A stretch of 64,000 nt of DNA from contig NZ_ATZI01000001.1 of assembly GCF_000428125.1 (NCBI RefSeq), forward strand, positions 310,001-374,000. Reading direction: 5' to 3'. The notes below the pieces were generated by a model. It was given only the letters and a program-made list of their open reading frames with translations, was not told the DNA's origin and searched no databases. How positions within the stretch are numbered: position 1 is the first letter of the stretch; every line of letters starts with the position of its first letter. This stretch comes from Bacteroides graminisolvens DSM 19988 = JCM 15093 (GTDB lineage Bacteria; Bacteroidota; Bacteroidia; Bacteroidales; Bacteroidaceae). A program made the position numbers and the translations under genes. Shown here piece by piece: positions 1-9,039 of the stretch.

Positions 1-1
1 C

Positions 2-1789
2 ATATACCGTACACCACTTAACGGTCGTAATTTCGAATACATGGGGGAAGATCCTTATCTTGCTTCAAAGATGGTGGTTCCCTATATCCTTGAAGTTCAG
101 AAAAACGGCGTTGCCGCTTGTGTGAAACACTTTGCGCTCAATAATCAAGAGATATACAGAGGACATATCAATGTGCAGGTTGACGACCGCGCTCTTCACG
201 AAATTTATCTGCCTGCATTTAAAGCAGCTGTGCATGAAGGACAAGCGTGGGCTATCATGGGGTCTTACAATAAATACAAAGACGAACACTGCTGTCACAA
301 TCAGTACCTGCTCAATGATTTGTTGAAGCGCGATTGGGGTTTTGACGGGGTAGTGGTGTCCGATTGGGGCGGTGTGCATGATACCAAAGAAGCTATTTTT
401 AATGGGCTCGATATGGAATTTGGAAGTTGGACCAATGGTTTGAACTGGGGGCAAAGCAATGCCTACGATAATTATTACCTGGCCCATCCTTATTTGAATT
501 TGATTAAAAAGGGCGAAGTCACCGAAAAAGAACTGAATGATAAGGTCCGCCGCATTCTTAGGTTGGTATTCAGAACCAATATGGCTAAGGAACGTCATTT
601 TGGCTCTTTCGGTACCGAAGAACATGCCTTAGCCGGACGTACCATTGCTCAACAAGGTATTGTACTCTTGCAAAACAAGAAAAATGTGCTGCCTGTTGAT
701 GCGTCGAAAGTGAAGCGAGTGCTGGTTGTTGGCGAGAATGCAGTGAAACGGATGACTGTGGGCGGTGGCTCCTCTTCGCTTAAGGCAAAATACGAAGTTT
801 CTCCGCTCGAAGGCATCAAGGCTCGTTTGGGAGATGGAGCGGAAGTTATTTATTCGCCGGGATATGCGTCTCCGGCAGTGAAAGAACAAGATGTGTTAGG
901 AGCAGAAGAGCCTGATAAAATGGAAATTGACGCCGATGCATTGCGAAATGATGCGGTGAAATGGGCCAAAGATGCAGATGTAGTCTTCTTTGTGGGTGGT
1001 TTAAACAAGAATGATGGTCAAGACTGCGAAGGCAACGACCGGAGTTCGCTGAGTTTACCCTACGAGCAAGATCAACTGATTGCCGAGTTGGCAAAAGCAA
1101 ATCCTAACACCGTAGTTGTTATCATATCGGGCAATGCTGTTGCCATGCCTTGGGTAAAACAAGTTCCTGCAATTGTTGAGGCTTGGTATAGTGGCACTGA
1201 AGCGGGTAATGCATTGGCATCTATTCTGTTTGGTGATGTCAATCCATCGGGTAAGTTACCTTTTACTTTCCCTGCGAGACTGGAAGACAATGGTGCACAT
1301 GCATTGGGTGAGCATCCCGGCGACAGCATAAACGTGAAGTACAATGAAAGTATTTTTGTTGGCTACCGTTGGGCTGATAAGCAGAAAAAGACCAAGCCGC
1401 TGTTCGCATTTGGCCATGGATTGAGTTATACCACCTTTGCATACGGTAAAGCTACTGCCACTAAAAAATCACTTACTGCTGATGAAACAATTACATTCAC
1501 TGTTCCGGTAAAGAACACCGGTAGCCGTGAAGGTTCTGAAGTCGTTCAGTTGTATATTGGTGATAAGAAATCGACTTTACCTCGCCCCATCAAGGAGCTA
1601 AAAGGCTTTAGTAAGGTGAAGCTTGCCCCGGGCGAAGAGAAGATGGTCAGCTTTACAATAGATAAAACCGACCTTAGCTATTACGATGATACTCAAAATA
1701 GATGGGTTGCCGAACCGGGTGCTTTCGAAGCTTTTGTTGGGGCTTCATCGGATGATATAAGAAGTACCGTTTCTTTTGAATTGAGATAA
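2..1789 (+). CDS. bglX: Glycoside hydrolase family 3 beta-glucosidase-like enzyme (5' truncated by window edge)
   Basis: The reading frame is open from base 2 and enters the window inside the catalytic domain, so the start and any signal peptide lie upstream; 595 residues are visible. GH3 enzymes remove terminal beta-linked glucose or xylose from oligosaccharides, usually in the periplasm. Visible family signs are GRNFEYMGEDPYL, the substrate-binding KHFALNN, and VVVSDWGG holding the catalytic nucleophile Asp (codon at 362-364). The C-terminal half has the second GH3 domain with EGNDRSSLSLP, whose Glu is a candidate acid/base, then FGHGLSYTTF and a fibronectin-III-like domain (about the last 100 residues). 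The exact sugar specificity cannot be read; the symbol is by similarity only. A clear terminator follows at once. Confidence 0.9.
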   Translation: MYRTPLNGRNFEYMGEDPYLASKMVVPYILEVQKNGVAACVKHFALNNQEIYRGHINVQVDDRALHEIYLPAFKAAVHEGQAWAIMGSYNKYKDEHCCHNQYLLNDLLKRDWGFDGVVVSDWGGVHDTKEAIFNGLDMEFGSWTNGLNWGQSNAYDNYYLAHPYLNLIKKGEVTEKELNDKVRRILRLVFRTNMAKERHFGSFGTEEHALAGRTIAQQGIVLLQNKKNVLPVDASKVKRVLVVGENAVKRMTVGGGSSSLKAKYEVSPLEGIKARLGDGAEVIYSPGYASPAVKEQDVLGAEEPDKMEIDADALRNDAVKWAKDADVVFFVGGLNKNDGQDCEGNDRSSLSLPYEQDQLIAELAKANPNTVVVIISGNAVAMPWVKQVPAIVEAWYSGTEAGNALASILFGDVNPSGKLPFTFPARLEDNGAHALGEHPGDSINVKYNESIFVGYRWADKQKKTKPLFAFGHGLSYTTFAYGKATATKKSLTADETITFTVPVKNTGSREGSEVVQLYIGDKKSTLPRPIKELKGFSKVKLAPGEEKMVSFTIDKTDLSYYDDTQNRWVAEPGAFEAFVGASSDDIRSTVSFELR

Positions 1790-1812
1790 TCTGCCACGCA
1801 GATAATGATGAA

Positions 1813-1850
1813 GGGGCTATCCGAAACATTGGATAGCCCCTTGCTTTATT
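1813..1850 (+). terminator. Intrinsic terminator after the GH3 gene
   Basis: A perfect 10-bp stem (GGGGCTATCC / GGATAGCCCC) with an 8-base loop is followed by a T-rich run, 23 bp after the stop codon of the GH3 gene. Confidence 0.85.
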
Positions 1851-1876
1851 ATAATTGCTGGTTGCAAAACTTTTTG

Positions 1877-2190
1877 TAGACCCGGGTGTAGGGCATTTGT
1901 ACACCCGGATCTACAGACCGTGTACATGGGGGTGTACAAACTGTGTACATCCGGGTAGAGACGAAAATTGCTCACCTGCAAAATAAATCGCATAAGCATG
2001 CTGATTATAAAGCTTATATATAGGAGATAATAGTGTTATATTCGTAAGGAATCACTACCAAAAAAGTTGGTGACACTTGGTGATACTTGGTGAGGCTTTT
2101 TTTTAGCAAAGTATCACACATAAAAGTTTGATAATCAGAGTATTGCAAGGTTGATGATACTTGGTGATACTTTTTTTCATGCATTTTATG
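1877..2190. repeat. 314-bp intergenic repeat, copy 1 (inverted relative to 29899-30213)
   Basis: This stretch matches the reverse complement of 29899-30213 over its whole length, with about 90% identity by eye and small indels. It holds two modules. One carries four TGTACA boxes at 1898, 1921, 1933 and 1944 among CCCGGG/ACCCGG elements. The other has 10-bp units of the type TTGGTGATAC at 2067, 2077, 2087, 2151 and 2161. Between them lies an A+T-rich part with TATATATAAGCTTTATAAT-like sequence on the minus strand. Short ORFs through it are not preserved between the copies, so I call it non-coding. It fills most of the 472-bp gap between the GH3 gene and the chromate transporter. Confidence 0.85.
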
Positions 2191-2261
2191 AGGCGGAGGT
2201 GATTCAAACAATCAATCGTTATCACATGTTGTTATAGTCATAACGTTGTGTTTTGCAATCT

Positions 2262-3386
2262 ATGGATAAGGTATCTGATAAAGGACGACTAAGAGAAATA
2301 GCCGGTTTGTTTCTTAAACTGGGGTTCCTTTCATTTGGCGGACCTGCTGCTCACATCGCAATGATGGAAGCGGAAGTTGTGAAGAAGCGTAAGTGGATGG
2401 ATGCTGATCATTTTCTTAATCTGATTGGTGCTACCAATTTGATTCCGGGTCCTAACTCCACAGAGATGGCCATGCATTGCGGACACGAACGTGCCGGCTT
2501 GAGGGGGCTTGTTGTGGCGGGAGGGGCGTTTATTTTTCCGGCAGTTTTAATCACTTCGCTATTTGCCTGGCTGTACGTTACTTATGGACAGCTTCCTGAG
2601 GCAGAACCGTTTATCTATGGCATTAAACCGGCGGTTGTGGCAATTATCGCTTCGGCAGTTATCACTTTAGGCAAAAAGGCTTTAAAGACTAAAGAATTGT
2701 ATGTACTGGGGACTTTGTGTGTGGTGTTATCATTAGTGGGTGTCAATGAAATCTTGGCTTTGTTCTTAACTGGTGTTCTGGCTTTATTGCTTTATCTTTT
2801 CAGGCAACGAAGCAGCGGCGTTTTTACTGTTTTACTGATGCCGTTGACTACCGGGGGAGTTACTGCCGACAGCTTGCGTGTGTTTCTGATCTTTCTGAAA
2901 GTGGGTGCTTTGCTGTATGGCAGTGGCTATGTGTTGTTTGCCTTTCTTGATGCGGAATTGGTGGCTACCGGTTTGATGAGCCGAACTGAGTTGATGGATG
3001 CGGTGGCCGTAGGGCAATTTACCCCCGGGCCGGTCTTATCGACCGCTACTTTTGTGGGTTGGATTCTTCAAGGGCCTGAGGGGGCCTTATTAGCTACAAT
3101 CGGTATTTTCCTCCCTTCTTTCTTGTTGGTTGCTTTGCTCAATCCTTTGATTCCCCGAATGAGGAAATGGAAACCGGTATCGGCCTTTCTCGATGGAGTC
3201 AACGTGGGCTCCGTGGCTGTTATTCTGGCGGTTTGCTTGCAAATGGGCTTTGAGGCGGTTACCGACTGGCGAACTACTCTTATCTTTTTGCTAGGACTTC
3301 TGGTTGTTTTCTTCTTTAAAAAAGTGAATAGTGCATGGCTGGTTATTGGCGGATCGGCGTTGGGATTGCTCCTTTTTCCCTATTAA
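2262..3386 (+). CDS. chrA: Chromate transporter, long-chain two-domain type
   Basis: A 374-residue polytopic membrane protein of the CHR family, which exports chromate in characterised members; in anaerobic gut bacteria the natural substrate is uncertain. The two homologous halves are visible. The N-terminal half has FLKLGFLSFGGPAAHIAMME and GATNLIPGPNSTEMA; the C-terminal half has FLKVGALLYGSGYVLFAF and AVGQFTPGPVLSTATFVGW. Each half starts with the same F-L-K-x-G motif and has a P-G-P loop. I take ATG at 2262 rather than TTG at 2253, since the former begins at a normal short basic N-terminus. The gene stands alone, downstream of repeat copy 1, and no sulfate or chromate regulator is nearby. 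Confidence 0.88.
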   Translation: MDKVSDKGRLREIAGLFLKLGFLSFGGPAAHIAMMEAEVVKKRKWMDADHFLNLIGATNLIPGPNSTEMAMHCGHERAGLRGLVVAGGAFIFPAVLITSLFAWLYVTYGQLPEAEPFIYGIKPAVVAIIASAVITLGKKALKTKELYVLGTLCVVLSLVGVNEILALFLTGVLALLLYLFRQRSSGVFTVLLMPLTTGGVTADSLRVFLIFLKVGALLYGSGYVLFAFLDAELVATGLMSRTELMDAVAVGQFTPGPVLSTATFVGWILQGPEGALLATIGIFLPSFLLVALLNPLIPRMRKWKPVSAFLDGVNVGSVAVILAVCLQMGFEAVTDWRTTLIFLLGLLVVFFFKKVNSAWLVIGGSALGLLLFPY

Positions 3387-3509
3387 ATACTATTAACATG
3401 TTATAAAATTACCATAAACATGTTATAGATGCTTTATGGTATACCTTTTACTTTTGCAACATGGAAAGTTGATAAGTAATTAATGATATTCAGTAAAGGT
3501 AAAAGGATT

Positions 3510-6311
3510 ATGAAAAAAAGGAATGTAAGATTGGGAAGAGTGCTTCTATTAGCAGCTCTGTTTTTTCTGGGGATAGGCATCGGCACTGCAAAAGCGCAGC
3601 AAGTAAAGGTGCAAGGGAAGGTATCTGATGCCAATGGCTCCTTAGTAGGTGGCTCTGTGTTGGTTGAGGGAACGGCGACCGGTGGAATAACAAATGCCGA
3701 CGGTGAATTTCAACTCTCCCTGAACCCAGGTAAATATACATTAAGAGCAAGTTTTGTGGGTTATTCAACACAAAAGAAAACCATTCAGGTACTGGCAGGA
3801 AAGCCTTTGAAGGTAGACTTTGTTCTCAATGAGTTACTGGAACTGGATGAAGTGGTTGTGCTGGGTTCACGCGCCGCGCCGCGGTCCAGACTGGAGACGG
3901 CTGTAGCTGTTGATGTAATCGATACGAAAGTGCTGAAGGATATACCGCAAGTGAATTTAAACCAGATTTTGCATTACCTGGCGCCTTCTTTTAATTCAAG
4001 TACGCAGACGATAAGTGACGGAACAGACCACATTGATCCGGCTTCGTTAAGGGGGCTAGGCCCCGATCAGGTGTTGGTTCTTATCAATGGGAAAAGAAGG
4101 CATACCACGTCACTGATTAATATAAACGGAACGGCTGGTAAGGGTTCTGTTGGAACCGATTTGAATGCCATACCGACTTCTGCCATCAAGCGTATCGAAA
4201 TTCTGCGCGATGGGGCGGCTGCACAATATGGTTCTGATGCTATAGCGGGTGTTATTAATATTATATTGGAAGATAATACGGAACAGCTCCGTTCTAATCT
4301 TACTACGGGCGGGTATCTATCAAAGAACTCTGAGAACACGGTCGACGGGGAGTCTGTACAGGCTAATGTGAACTTCGGATTGCCCGTTGGAAAGAAGGGG
4401 GGCTTTATCAATCTGGCGGGTTCGTATGATTTCCGTAATCCCACAAACCGACAGAAGGAGTTTACCGGATCTATATTCCTCGATTACAACCGCCCCGATT
4501 TGTATCCTAATCCTACGGGAGTTGATATTACCCAGGAGGAACTGGTCAGACAGGGCAAAACGCGTGCCGATTATGTATCTCGCGTTGGGCAATCGAAGAA
4601 CAGGGGAGGTGCCTTGTTTGTGAATAGTGTTTTGCCTGTAGCCGAAAATGCGGAGGTCTATTTCTTTGGGGGACTTAATTTCCGGAACGGTGAGTCTGCG
4701 GCATTCCGTCGTCAGCCGGCTCAGCTTACGCAAAACATTGCAAGCATCTATCCCGATGGCTTTTTGCCTTTGATCAATACGGATAATTCGGATCGCTCGT
4801 TGTCGGCTGGTATTCGTGGGAAACGAGGCAAGTGGAATATTGATTTCTCTAATACGCTCGGACAGAATGCCATTGATTTCAAGACAACAAACTCGCTGAA
4901 TGCTTCGCTGCTTGCGGCTTCTCCAACGTCTTTTGAGGCTGGCGGATATCGTTTCCTCCAGAATACAACCAATTTTGATGTCAACAGAGTTTTTGATGTG
5001 TGGAGTGGCATTAACTTAGCTTTTGGTGCCGAACATCGTTACGAGAAGTATCAGATTGTAGCCGGTACGGAGGATTCGTATCGTGATTATGGAAGGGCGC
5101 TGGTGATTGGAGAGGATGCTAATGGTGATGATATACTCTTGCCCGACGTAAACGGAAATGTTTCTACTTTATTTGCTGCTAACGGGAAGGCATACGCCGG
5201 TGGGGCACAGGCTTTTCCCGGTTTCCGACCGGAGAATGCTGTTAATGCTACACGTTCATCGGTGGCGGTTTATACGGATGCTGAGCTGAACTTTTCTGAT
5301 TCATGGTTGCTTACCGGTGCGCTTCGGTTTGAAAATTACTCTGATTTTGGTTCAACCCTCAACTGGAAAACTTCTTTGCGCTATAAGTTAAATGATAACT
5401 GGGCTCTGCGCGGTGCTGCGAGTACCGGATTCCGTGCGCCTTCTCTTCACCAGCGTTATTTTAGTGCCACTTCGAGTGTGTTTACTGACGGGGAGATCAT
5501 ACAATCGGGTACCTTCCGTAACGACAGTCGTGTGGCTAAATTGTTAGGTATTCCCGCACTGAAAGAGGAAACTTCGCAGAACTACAGTTTGGGTTTTACC
5601 GGTAGTTTGGGAGCATTTAAGCTGACCGTTGATGGTTATTATATTAAGATTGATAATCGTGTTATTTACACCGGTCAGTTTAAAGGAAGCAATGCTGCCG
5701 ATGCTACGGATCAGGATCGCGAAATTTATAACTTGCTGGATCAGGCGGGAGCTTCAACGGCTCGTTTCTTTGCCAATGCCATTGATACGGAGACTAAGGG
5801 GGTAGATGTAGTGCTTTCGCATCAGACTTCCTTATTCGGCGGTACACTCCGTTCTGATTTATCGGGTTCGTACGTTAAAACAGCCATTATAGGTGATGCA
5901 CACACTTCTGATTTGCTGGCTGGCAAAGAATCTATTTATCTGGATCATGCCAGCAGGGTGTATATTGAGTCTGTTACGCCTCGGGTCAAAGCCAATCTTT
6001 CATTGAATTATAACCTGGGCCGCTGGAATGTGTTCTTGAGAAATGTGTATTTTGGTGAGGTCGAAGCTGCCACCAATACGGTTGCCGATTATCAAACGTA
6101 CGATCCTAAGATTATTACCGATTTAAGTACTAGCTATGCTTTTACAAAGAGCTTAAGGGTGACTGTAGGTGCTAATAATCTGTTTGATGTGTATCCTGAT
6201 AAAAACAAAGGAAGTAATGTGGGAGCCGGGTATTTTATCTATTCCCGTACCGGCCAGCAGTTTGGTTTCAACGGTCGTTATGTATTTGGCAGATTGTCTC
6301 TGACATTATAA
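3510..6311 (+). CDS. TonB-dependent outer-membrane receptor (stand-alone, not SusC/SusD paired)
   Basis: A 933-residue receptor. A signal peptide (about residues 1-29, ending AKAQ) is followed by a carboxypeptidase-regulatory-like domain (VKVQGKVSDANGSLVGGSV). Next comes the plug domain with LRGLGPDQVLVLINGKRR and IKRIEILRDGAAAQYGSDA, then a long beta barrel ending in YVFGRLSLTL. ATG at 3510 starts the signal peptide; upstream in-frame starts only add a non-hydrophobic leader. A TACTTTTG box lies at 3449-3456. No SusD gene follows, so this is more like a siderophore, cobalamin or small-ligand receptor than a polysaccharide-utilisation SusC. The ligand cannot be told from the sequence. No riboswitch or Fur-type site was recognised upstream. 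Confidence 0.9.
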   Translation: MKKRNVRLGRVLLLAALFFLGIGIGTAKAQQVKVQGKVSDANGSLVGGSVLVEGTATGGITNADGEFQLSLNPGKYTLRASFVGYSTQKKTIQVLAGKPLKVDFVLNELLELDEVVVLGSRAAPRSRLETAVAVDVIDTKVLKDIPQVNLNQILHYLAPSFNSSTQTISDGTDHIDPASLRGLGPDQVLVLINGKRRHTTSLININGTAGKGSVGTDLNAIPTSAIKRIEILRDGAAAQYGSDAIAGVINIILEDNTEQLRSNLTTGGYLSKNSENTVDGESVQANVNFGLPVGKKGGFINLAGSYDFRNPTNRQKEFTGSIFLDYNRPDLYPNPTGVDITQEELVRQGKTRADYVSRVGQSKNRGGALFVNSVLPVAENAEVYFFGGLNFRNGESAAFRRQPAQLTQNIASIYPDGFLPLINTDNSDRSLSAGIRGKRGKWNIDFSNTLGQNAIDFKTTNSLNASLLAASPTSFEAGGYRFLQNTTNFDVNRVFDVWSGINLAFGAEHRYEKYQIVAGTEDSYRDYGRALVIGEDANGDDILLPDVNGNVSTLFAANGKAYAGGAQAFPGFRPENAVNATRSSVAVYTDAELNFSDSWLLTGALRFENYSDFGSTLNWKTSLRYKLNDNWALRGAASTGFRAPSLHQRYFSATSSVFTDGEIIQSGTFRNDSRVAKLLGIPALKEETSQNYSLGFTGSLGAFKLTVDGYYIKIDNRVIYTGQFKGSNAADATDQDREIYNLLDQAGASTARFFANAIDTETKGVDVVLSHQTSLFGGTLRSDLSGSYVKTAIIGDAHTSDLLAGKESIYLDHASRVYIESVTPRVKANLSLNYNLGRWNVFLRNVYFGEVEAATNTVADYQTYDPKIITDLSTSYAFTKSLRVTVGANNLFDVYPDKNKGSNVGAGYFIYSRTGQQFGFNGRYVFGRLSLTL

Positions 6312-6317
6312 AGCTTA

Positions 6318-6352
6318 TTTGTTTCTTTATGATCTTAAATCCCTTATCTTTG
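6318..6352 (+). promoter_or_regulatory. Sigma-ABfr-type promoter for the GNAT gene
   Basis: TTTG at 6318-6321 and TATCTTTG at 6345-6352 match the Bacteroides -33/-7 consensus with a 23-bp gap; the start codon is 39 bp downstream of the -7 box. Confidence 0.6.
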
Positions 6353-6391
6353 TGACAATCTTTATGTTATTCATTAAATTAGGTTGTCATT

Positions 6392-6892
6392 ATGGTAATA
6401 AGGAAAGCGAACCCGGATGATGCGAATGCTTTATGTCGTATTTATAATCATTATGTAGTGCATACGGCTGTAACGTTCGAAACGGATCCGGTGTCGGAAG
6501 CAGAAATGGGGCAACGCATCCTTGAGGTGCAAAATGAAAATTTACCGTACTTCGTGCTTGAAGTTGAGGGTAGAGTGGTGGGCTACTATTATGTTCATAA
6601 ATGGAAAAACAGATGTGCGTATTCGTCAACCAAAGAGGTAACGGTGTATTTGGATAAAGAGTATGTGGGAAAAGGGTTAGGGTCCCTACTTTATGAGCAC
6701 ATGTTACAGCAGATTGATCCTGAACAAACGCATGTATTAATAGCAGGAATCTGTATACCCAACGACGGTAGTGTACGTTTGCACGAGAAATTTGGGTTTG
6801 TTCAGGTTTCCACCATGAAGGAAGTCGGACGTAAGTTTGATGAATGGCGTGATGTAGGGCATTGGATGCTTACGCTTGGAAAAACGATATAA
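6392..6892 (+). CDS. GNAT N-acetyltransferase, phosphinothricin/methionine-sulfone acetyltransferase type
   Basis: A 166-residue single-domain acetyltransferase that moves acetyl from acetyl-CoA to an amine. The N-terminus (IRKANPDDANALCRIYNHYV, then TFETDPVSEAEM) is typical of the Pat/MnaT (YncA) group. The acetyl-CoA-binding motif A is YVGKGLGSLLYEHML near residues 90-104 (pattern Q/R-x-x-G-x-G), and the family-type C-terminal stretch FDEWRDVGHWML is present. Characterised relatives act on methionine sulfone, methionine sulfoximine or phosphinothricin. The gene has its own promoter and a strong terminator, so it is probably monocistronic. Confidence 0.88.
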   Translation: MVIRKANPDDANALCRIYNHYVVHTAVTFETDPVSEAEMGQRILEVQNENLPYFVLEVEGRVVGYYYVHKWKNRCAYSSTKEVTVYLDKEYVGKGLGSLLYEHMLQQIDPEQTHVLIAGICIPNDGSVRLHEKFGFVQVSTMKEVGRKFDEWRDVGHWMLTLGKTI

Positions 6893-6896
6893 AACA

Positions 6897-6944
6897 AAAA
6901 AGAACTTGTCATCTTCCGTAATGGATGTGACAAGTTCTTTTTTT
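6897..6944. terminator. Bidirectional terminator between the GNAT gene and uxuA
   Basis: AAAAAGAACTTGTC and GACAAGTTCTTTTTTT form a long stem with T-tracts on both strands, between two convergent genes. It can stop transcription from either side. Confidence 0.88.
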
Positions 6945-6973
6945 ATACTACGCTGTTACTCGTTGTCTATCGA

Positions 6974-8164
6974 TTATAGTAAAGTCGATTTGGCAATACC
7001 CATTTCTAAACCTCTGAGTTCAGCAAGTCCTCTGAGTCTTCCGATACAAGAATAACCCGGATTGGTTTTCTTCTTTAAGTCATCAACCATTTGGTGCCCG
7101 TGATCCGGACGCATGGGGATGGATACTTGTCTGCGCTGCTGAAGCTCCAGGAATGCTTTCATGACATGGTACATGTCAACATCACCTTCCAGGTGGTTGG
7201 CTTCGAAGAAGTTTCCTTCTTCATCGCGTTGTGTACTGCGGAAATGCACGAAGTTAATCCGGTCTCCGAAAGTCTTCATCATGCCTTCCAAGTCATTGCT
7301 GCTGCTTACTCCTAAAGAACCTGTGCAAAGGCATAGTCCGTTGGATGCATTGGGTACTGCATCAATCAACGCCTGAAAATCATTTGCCGAGCTCATGATA
7401 CGGGGTAATCCAAGTATTGAACAAGGAGGATCGTCGGGGTGAATAACCAGCTTAACTCCGGCCTCGTCGGCTACAGGAGCTACCTCTTTTAAGAAATGAA
7501 TGAGATTGGACCGCAGTTGCGTTGCGTCAATGTCTTTGTATCTGTCGAGCTCTTGCTGAAACTGTTCCAGCGTGAAGCTTTCTTCAGAACCGGGTAAGCC
7601 TGCGATCATGTTTCGGATGAGCAGTTGTTTGTCATCCTCCGTCATTTGTTCCAAACGAGCTTTGGCTTTAGCCTTTTCGGCATCGCTGTAGTCGGCTTCT
7701 GCACCGGGACGCTTCAGCAGGAAAAGATCAAAAGCCACGAATGCAGCCAGTTCAAAACGAAGTGCACGCGAGCCGTCGGGTAATTCGTAGGCTAAGTCTG
7801 TACGTGTCCAGTCGAGTACAGGCATGAAGTTGTACGTTACAATGTTGATGCCGCACTTACCGAGATTGCGTATGCTTTCCTTGTAATTCTCTATATAGGT
7901 CTTAAAATTACCTGTCTGAGTTTTTATGTGCTCGTGCACGGGAACGCTTTCAACAACAGACCATACCAGGCCTACCGATTCAATGAGTTCCTTTCGTTTG
8001 GTAATTTCCTCTACCGTCCACACTTCACCGTTGCGAATGTGATGCAAGGCCGTAACAATTCCCGTTGCACCGGCTTGCTTAATGTCCCACAGGCTAACGG
8101 GGTCATTCGGACCGTACCAGCGCCATGTTTGTTCGCTCAGGTATAATTGTTTTTTGTTTTCCAT
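6974..8164 (-). CDS. uxuA: Mannonate dehydratase
   Basis: A 396-residue enzyme (EC 4.2.1.8) that dehydrates D-mannonate to 2-keto-3-deoxygluconate in hexuronate catabolism, in the cytoplasm. The N-terminus [20 protein letters not shown] with GIVTALHHI is the UxuA signature. Metal and substrate residues are expected in [31 protein letters not shown] and MRPDHGHQM, all present. Length matches the family. It begins 20 bp after the SDR gene and has an AAGGAAAG Shine-Dalgarno-like sequence, unusual in this window. With the SDR reductase it makes a two-step glucuronate/fructuronate segment; no uxaC, kdgK or eda is present here. Confidence 0.95.
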   Translation of the reverse strand: MENKKQLYLSEQTWRWYGPNDPVSLWDIKQAGATGIVTALHHIRNGEVWTVEEITKRKELIESVGLVWSVVESVPVHEHIKTQTGNFKTYIENYKESIRNLGKCGINIVTYNFMPVLDWTRTDLAYELPDGSRALRFELAAFVAFDLFLLKRPGAEADYSDAEKAKAKARLEQMTEDDKQLLIRNMIAGLPGSEESFTLEQFQQELDRYKDIDATQLRSNLIHFLKEVAPVADEAGVKLVIHPDDPPCSILGLPRIMSSANDFQALIDAVPNASNGLCLCTGSLGVSSSNDLEGMMKTFGDRINFVHFRSTQRDEEGNFFEANHLEGDVDMYHVMKAFLELQQRRQVSIPMRPDHGHQMVDDLKKKTNPGYSCIGRLRGLAELRGLEMGIAKSTLL

Positions 8165-8184
8165 TTCTTTCCTTGTTATTGAAT

Positions 8185-8997
8185 TTACATAGCAAAAGCA
8201 TTGAATCCTCCGTCAACAACAGCTACTGTTCCTGTTACGAAGTTCGATGCATCGCTGATGAGGTATTGTATGGTTCCGCACAATTCTTCCGCACGTCCCA
8301 TGCGGCCGTAAGGAGTTTGACGAATTACCGCTTCTCCGCGGGCAGTATAGCTACCATCGGGGTTAGTTAGCAGGTTTCTGTTTTGTTCGGTCAGGAAGAA
8401 GCCCGGAGCAATAGCGTTTACGCGTATTCCTTCGCCGAATTTTACTGCAACCTCAGTGGCCATAAATTGCGTAAAGTTTGAGATGCCTGCTTTGGCAGCT
8501 GCGTATCCTGCAACACGAGTGATAGGGCGGAATGAGGCCATGGAAGCAAAGTTAACGATGCATCCGGCTTTTTGCTCAACCATGGGTTTGAGGAATACTT
8601 GTGTTGGAAGCACAGTTCCAGTGAGGTTGAGGTCAACCACCTTCTGGAATTCATCTATTTTAAGATCAAAGAATGTGGCATCGGGTGCAATAACTGCTCC
8701 GGCAATGTTGCCACCGGCTGCATTAAGCAGTGCGTCTACCCGTCCGTATGCTTTTAAAATATCAGCGAGATTTTGTTCCAAGACTTCACGATTCAATACA
8801 TCGGTTACTAGAAACATGGCTTCACCACCTTGGGCTTTAATCTCGTTTACAATTTGGTTGCCTACTTCGGCTTTGCGTCCTAAAATAACTACTTTAGCCC
8901 CTTCTTCGGCTAAATGGTTAGCTATAGCTTTTCCCAGAACTCCGGTTCCTCCGGTAATCACTACAACTCTGTCTTTTACACTAAATAAATTTGCCAT
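8185..8997 (-). CDS. SDR-family oxidoreductase, probable D-fructuronate reductase (D-mannonate oxidoreductase)
   Basis: A 270-residue short-chain dehydrogenase. The cofactor motif [11 protein letters not shown] (T-G-x3-G-x-G) lies near residues 16-26, NAAGG near residue 92, catalytic Ser in VNFASMAS, and YAAAK supplies the catalytic Tyr and Lys. The substrate-side C-terminus ends [15 protein letters not shown]. It reads into uxuA with 20 bp between, which supports reduction of D-fructuronate to D-mannonate, the reaction just before UxuA. The classic E. coli UxuB belongs to a different (long-chain mannitol dehydrogenase) family, so this is a functional analogue. The assignment rests on context; family membership is certain. 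Confidence 0.85.
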   Translation of the reverse strand: MANLFSVKDRVVVITGGTGVLGKAIANHLAEEGAKVVILGRKAEVGNQIVNEIKAQGGEAMFLVTDVLNREVLEQNLADILKAYGRVDALLNAAGGNIAGAVIAPDATFFDLKIDEFQKVVDLNLTGTVLPTQVFLKPMVEQKAGCIVNFASMASFRPITRVAGYAAAKAGISNFTQFMATEVAVKFGEGIRVNAIAPGFFLTEQNRNLLTNPDGSYTARGEAVIRQTPYGRMGRAEELCGTIQYLISDASNFVTGTVAVVDGGFNAFAM

Positions 8998-9039
8998 GAT
9001 TTGATAATATAGTTAATTGATTTTTAATTCATTTATAGG

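Noticed and set aside
1817..2211. Two short minus-strand ORFs (60 and 65 codons) within repeat copy 1
   Set aside because: They are not preserved as equivalent frames in copy 2 of the repeat, have no recognisable domain, and run across iterons, so the element is better seen as non-coding.
3510..6311. SusC-type nutrient receptor of a polysaccharide-utilisation locus
   Set aside because: No SusD-like gene, no hybrid two-component or anti-sigma regulator and no glycoside hydrolase follows; the GH3 gene upstream is separated by a terminator, repeat copy 1 and the chromate transporter.
8456..9004. 182-codon plus-strand ORF opposite the SDR gene
   Set aside because: It is the antisense shadow of a clear SDR gene with intact motifs; composition is low-information and it has no family resemblance.
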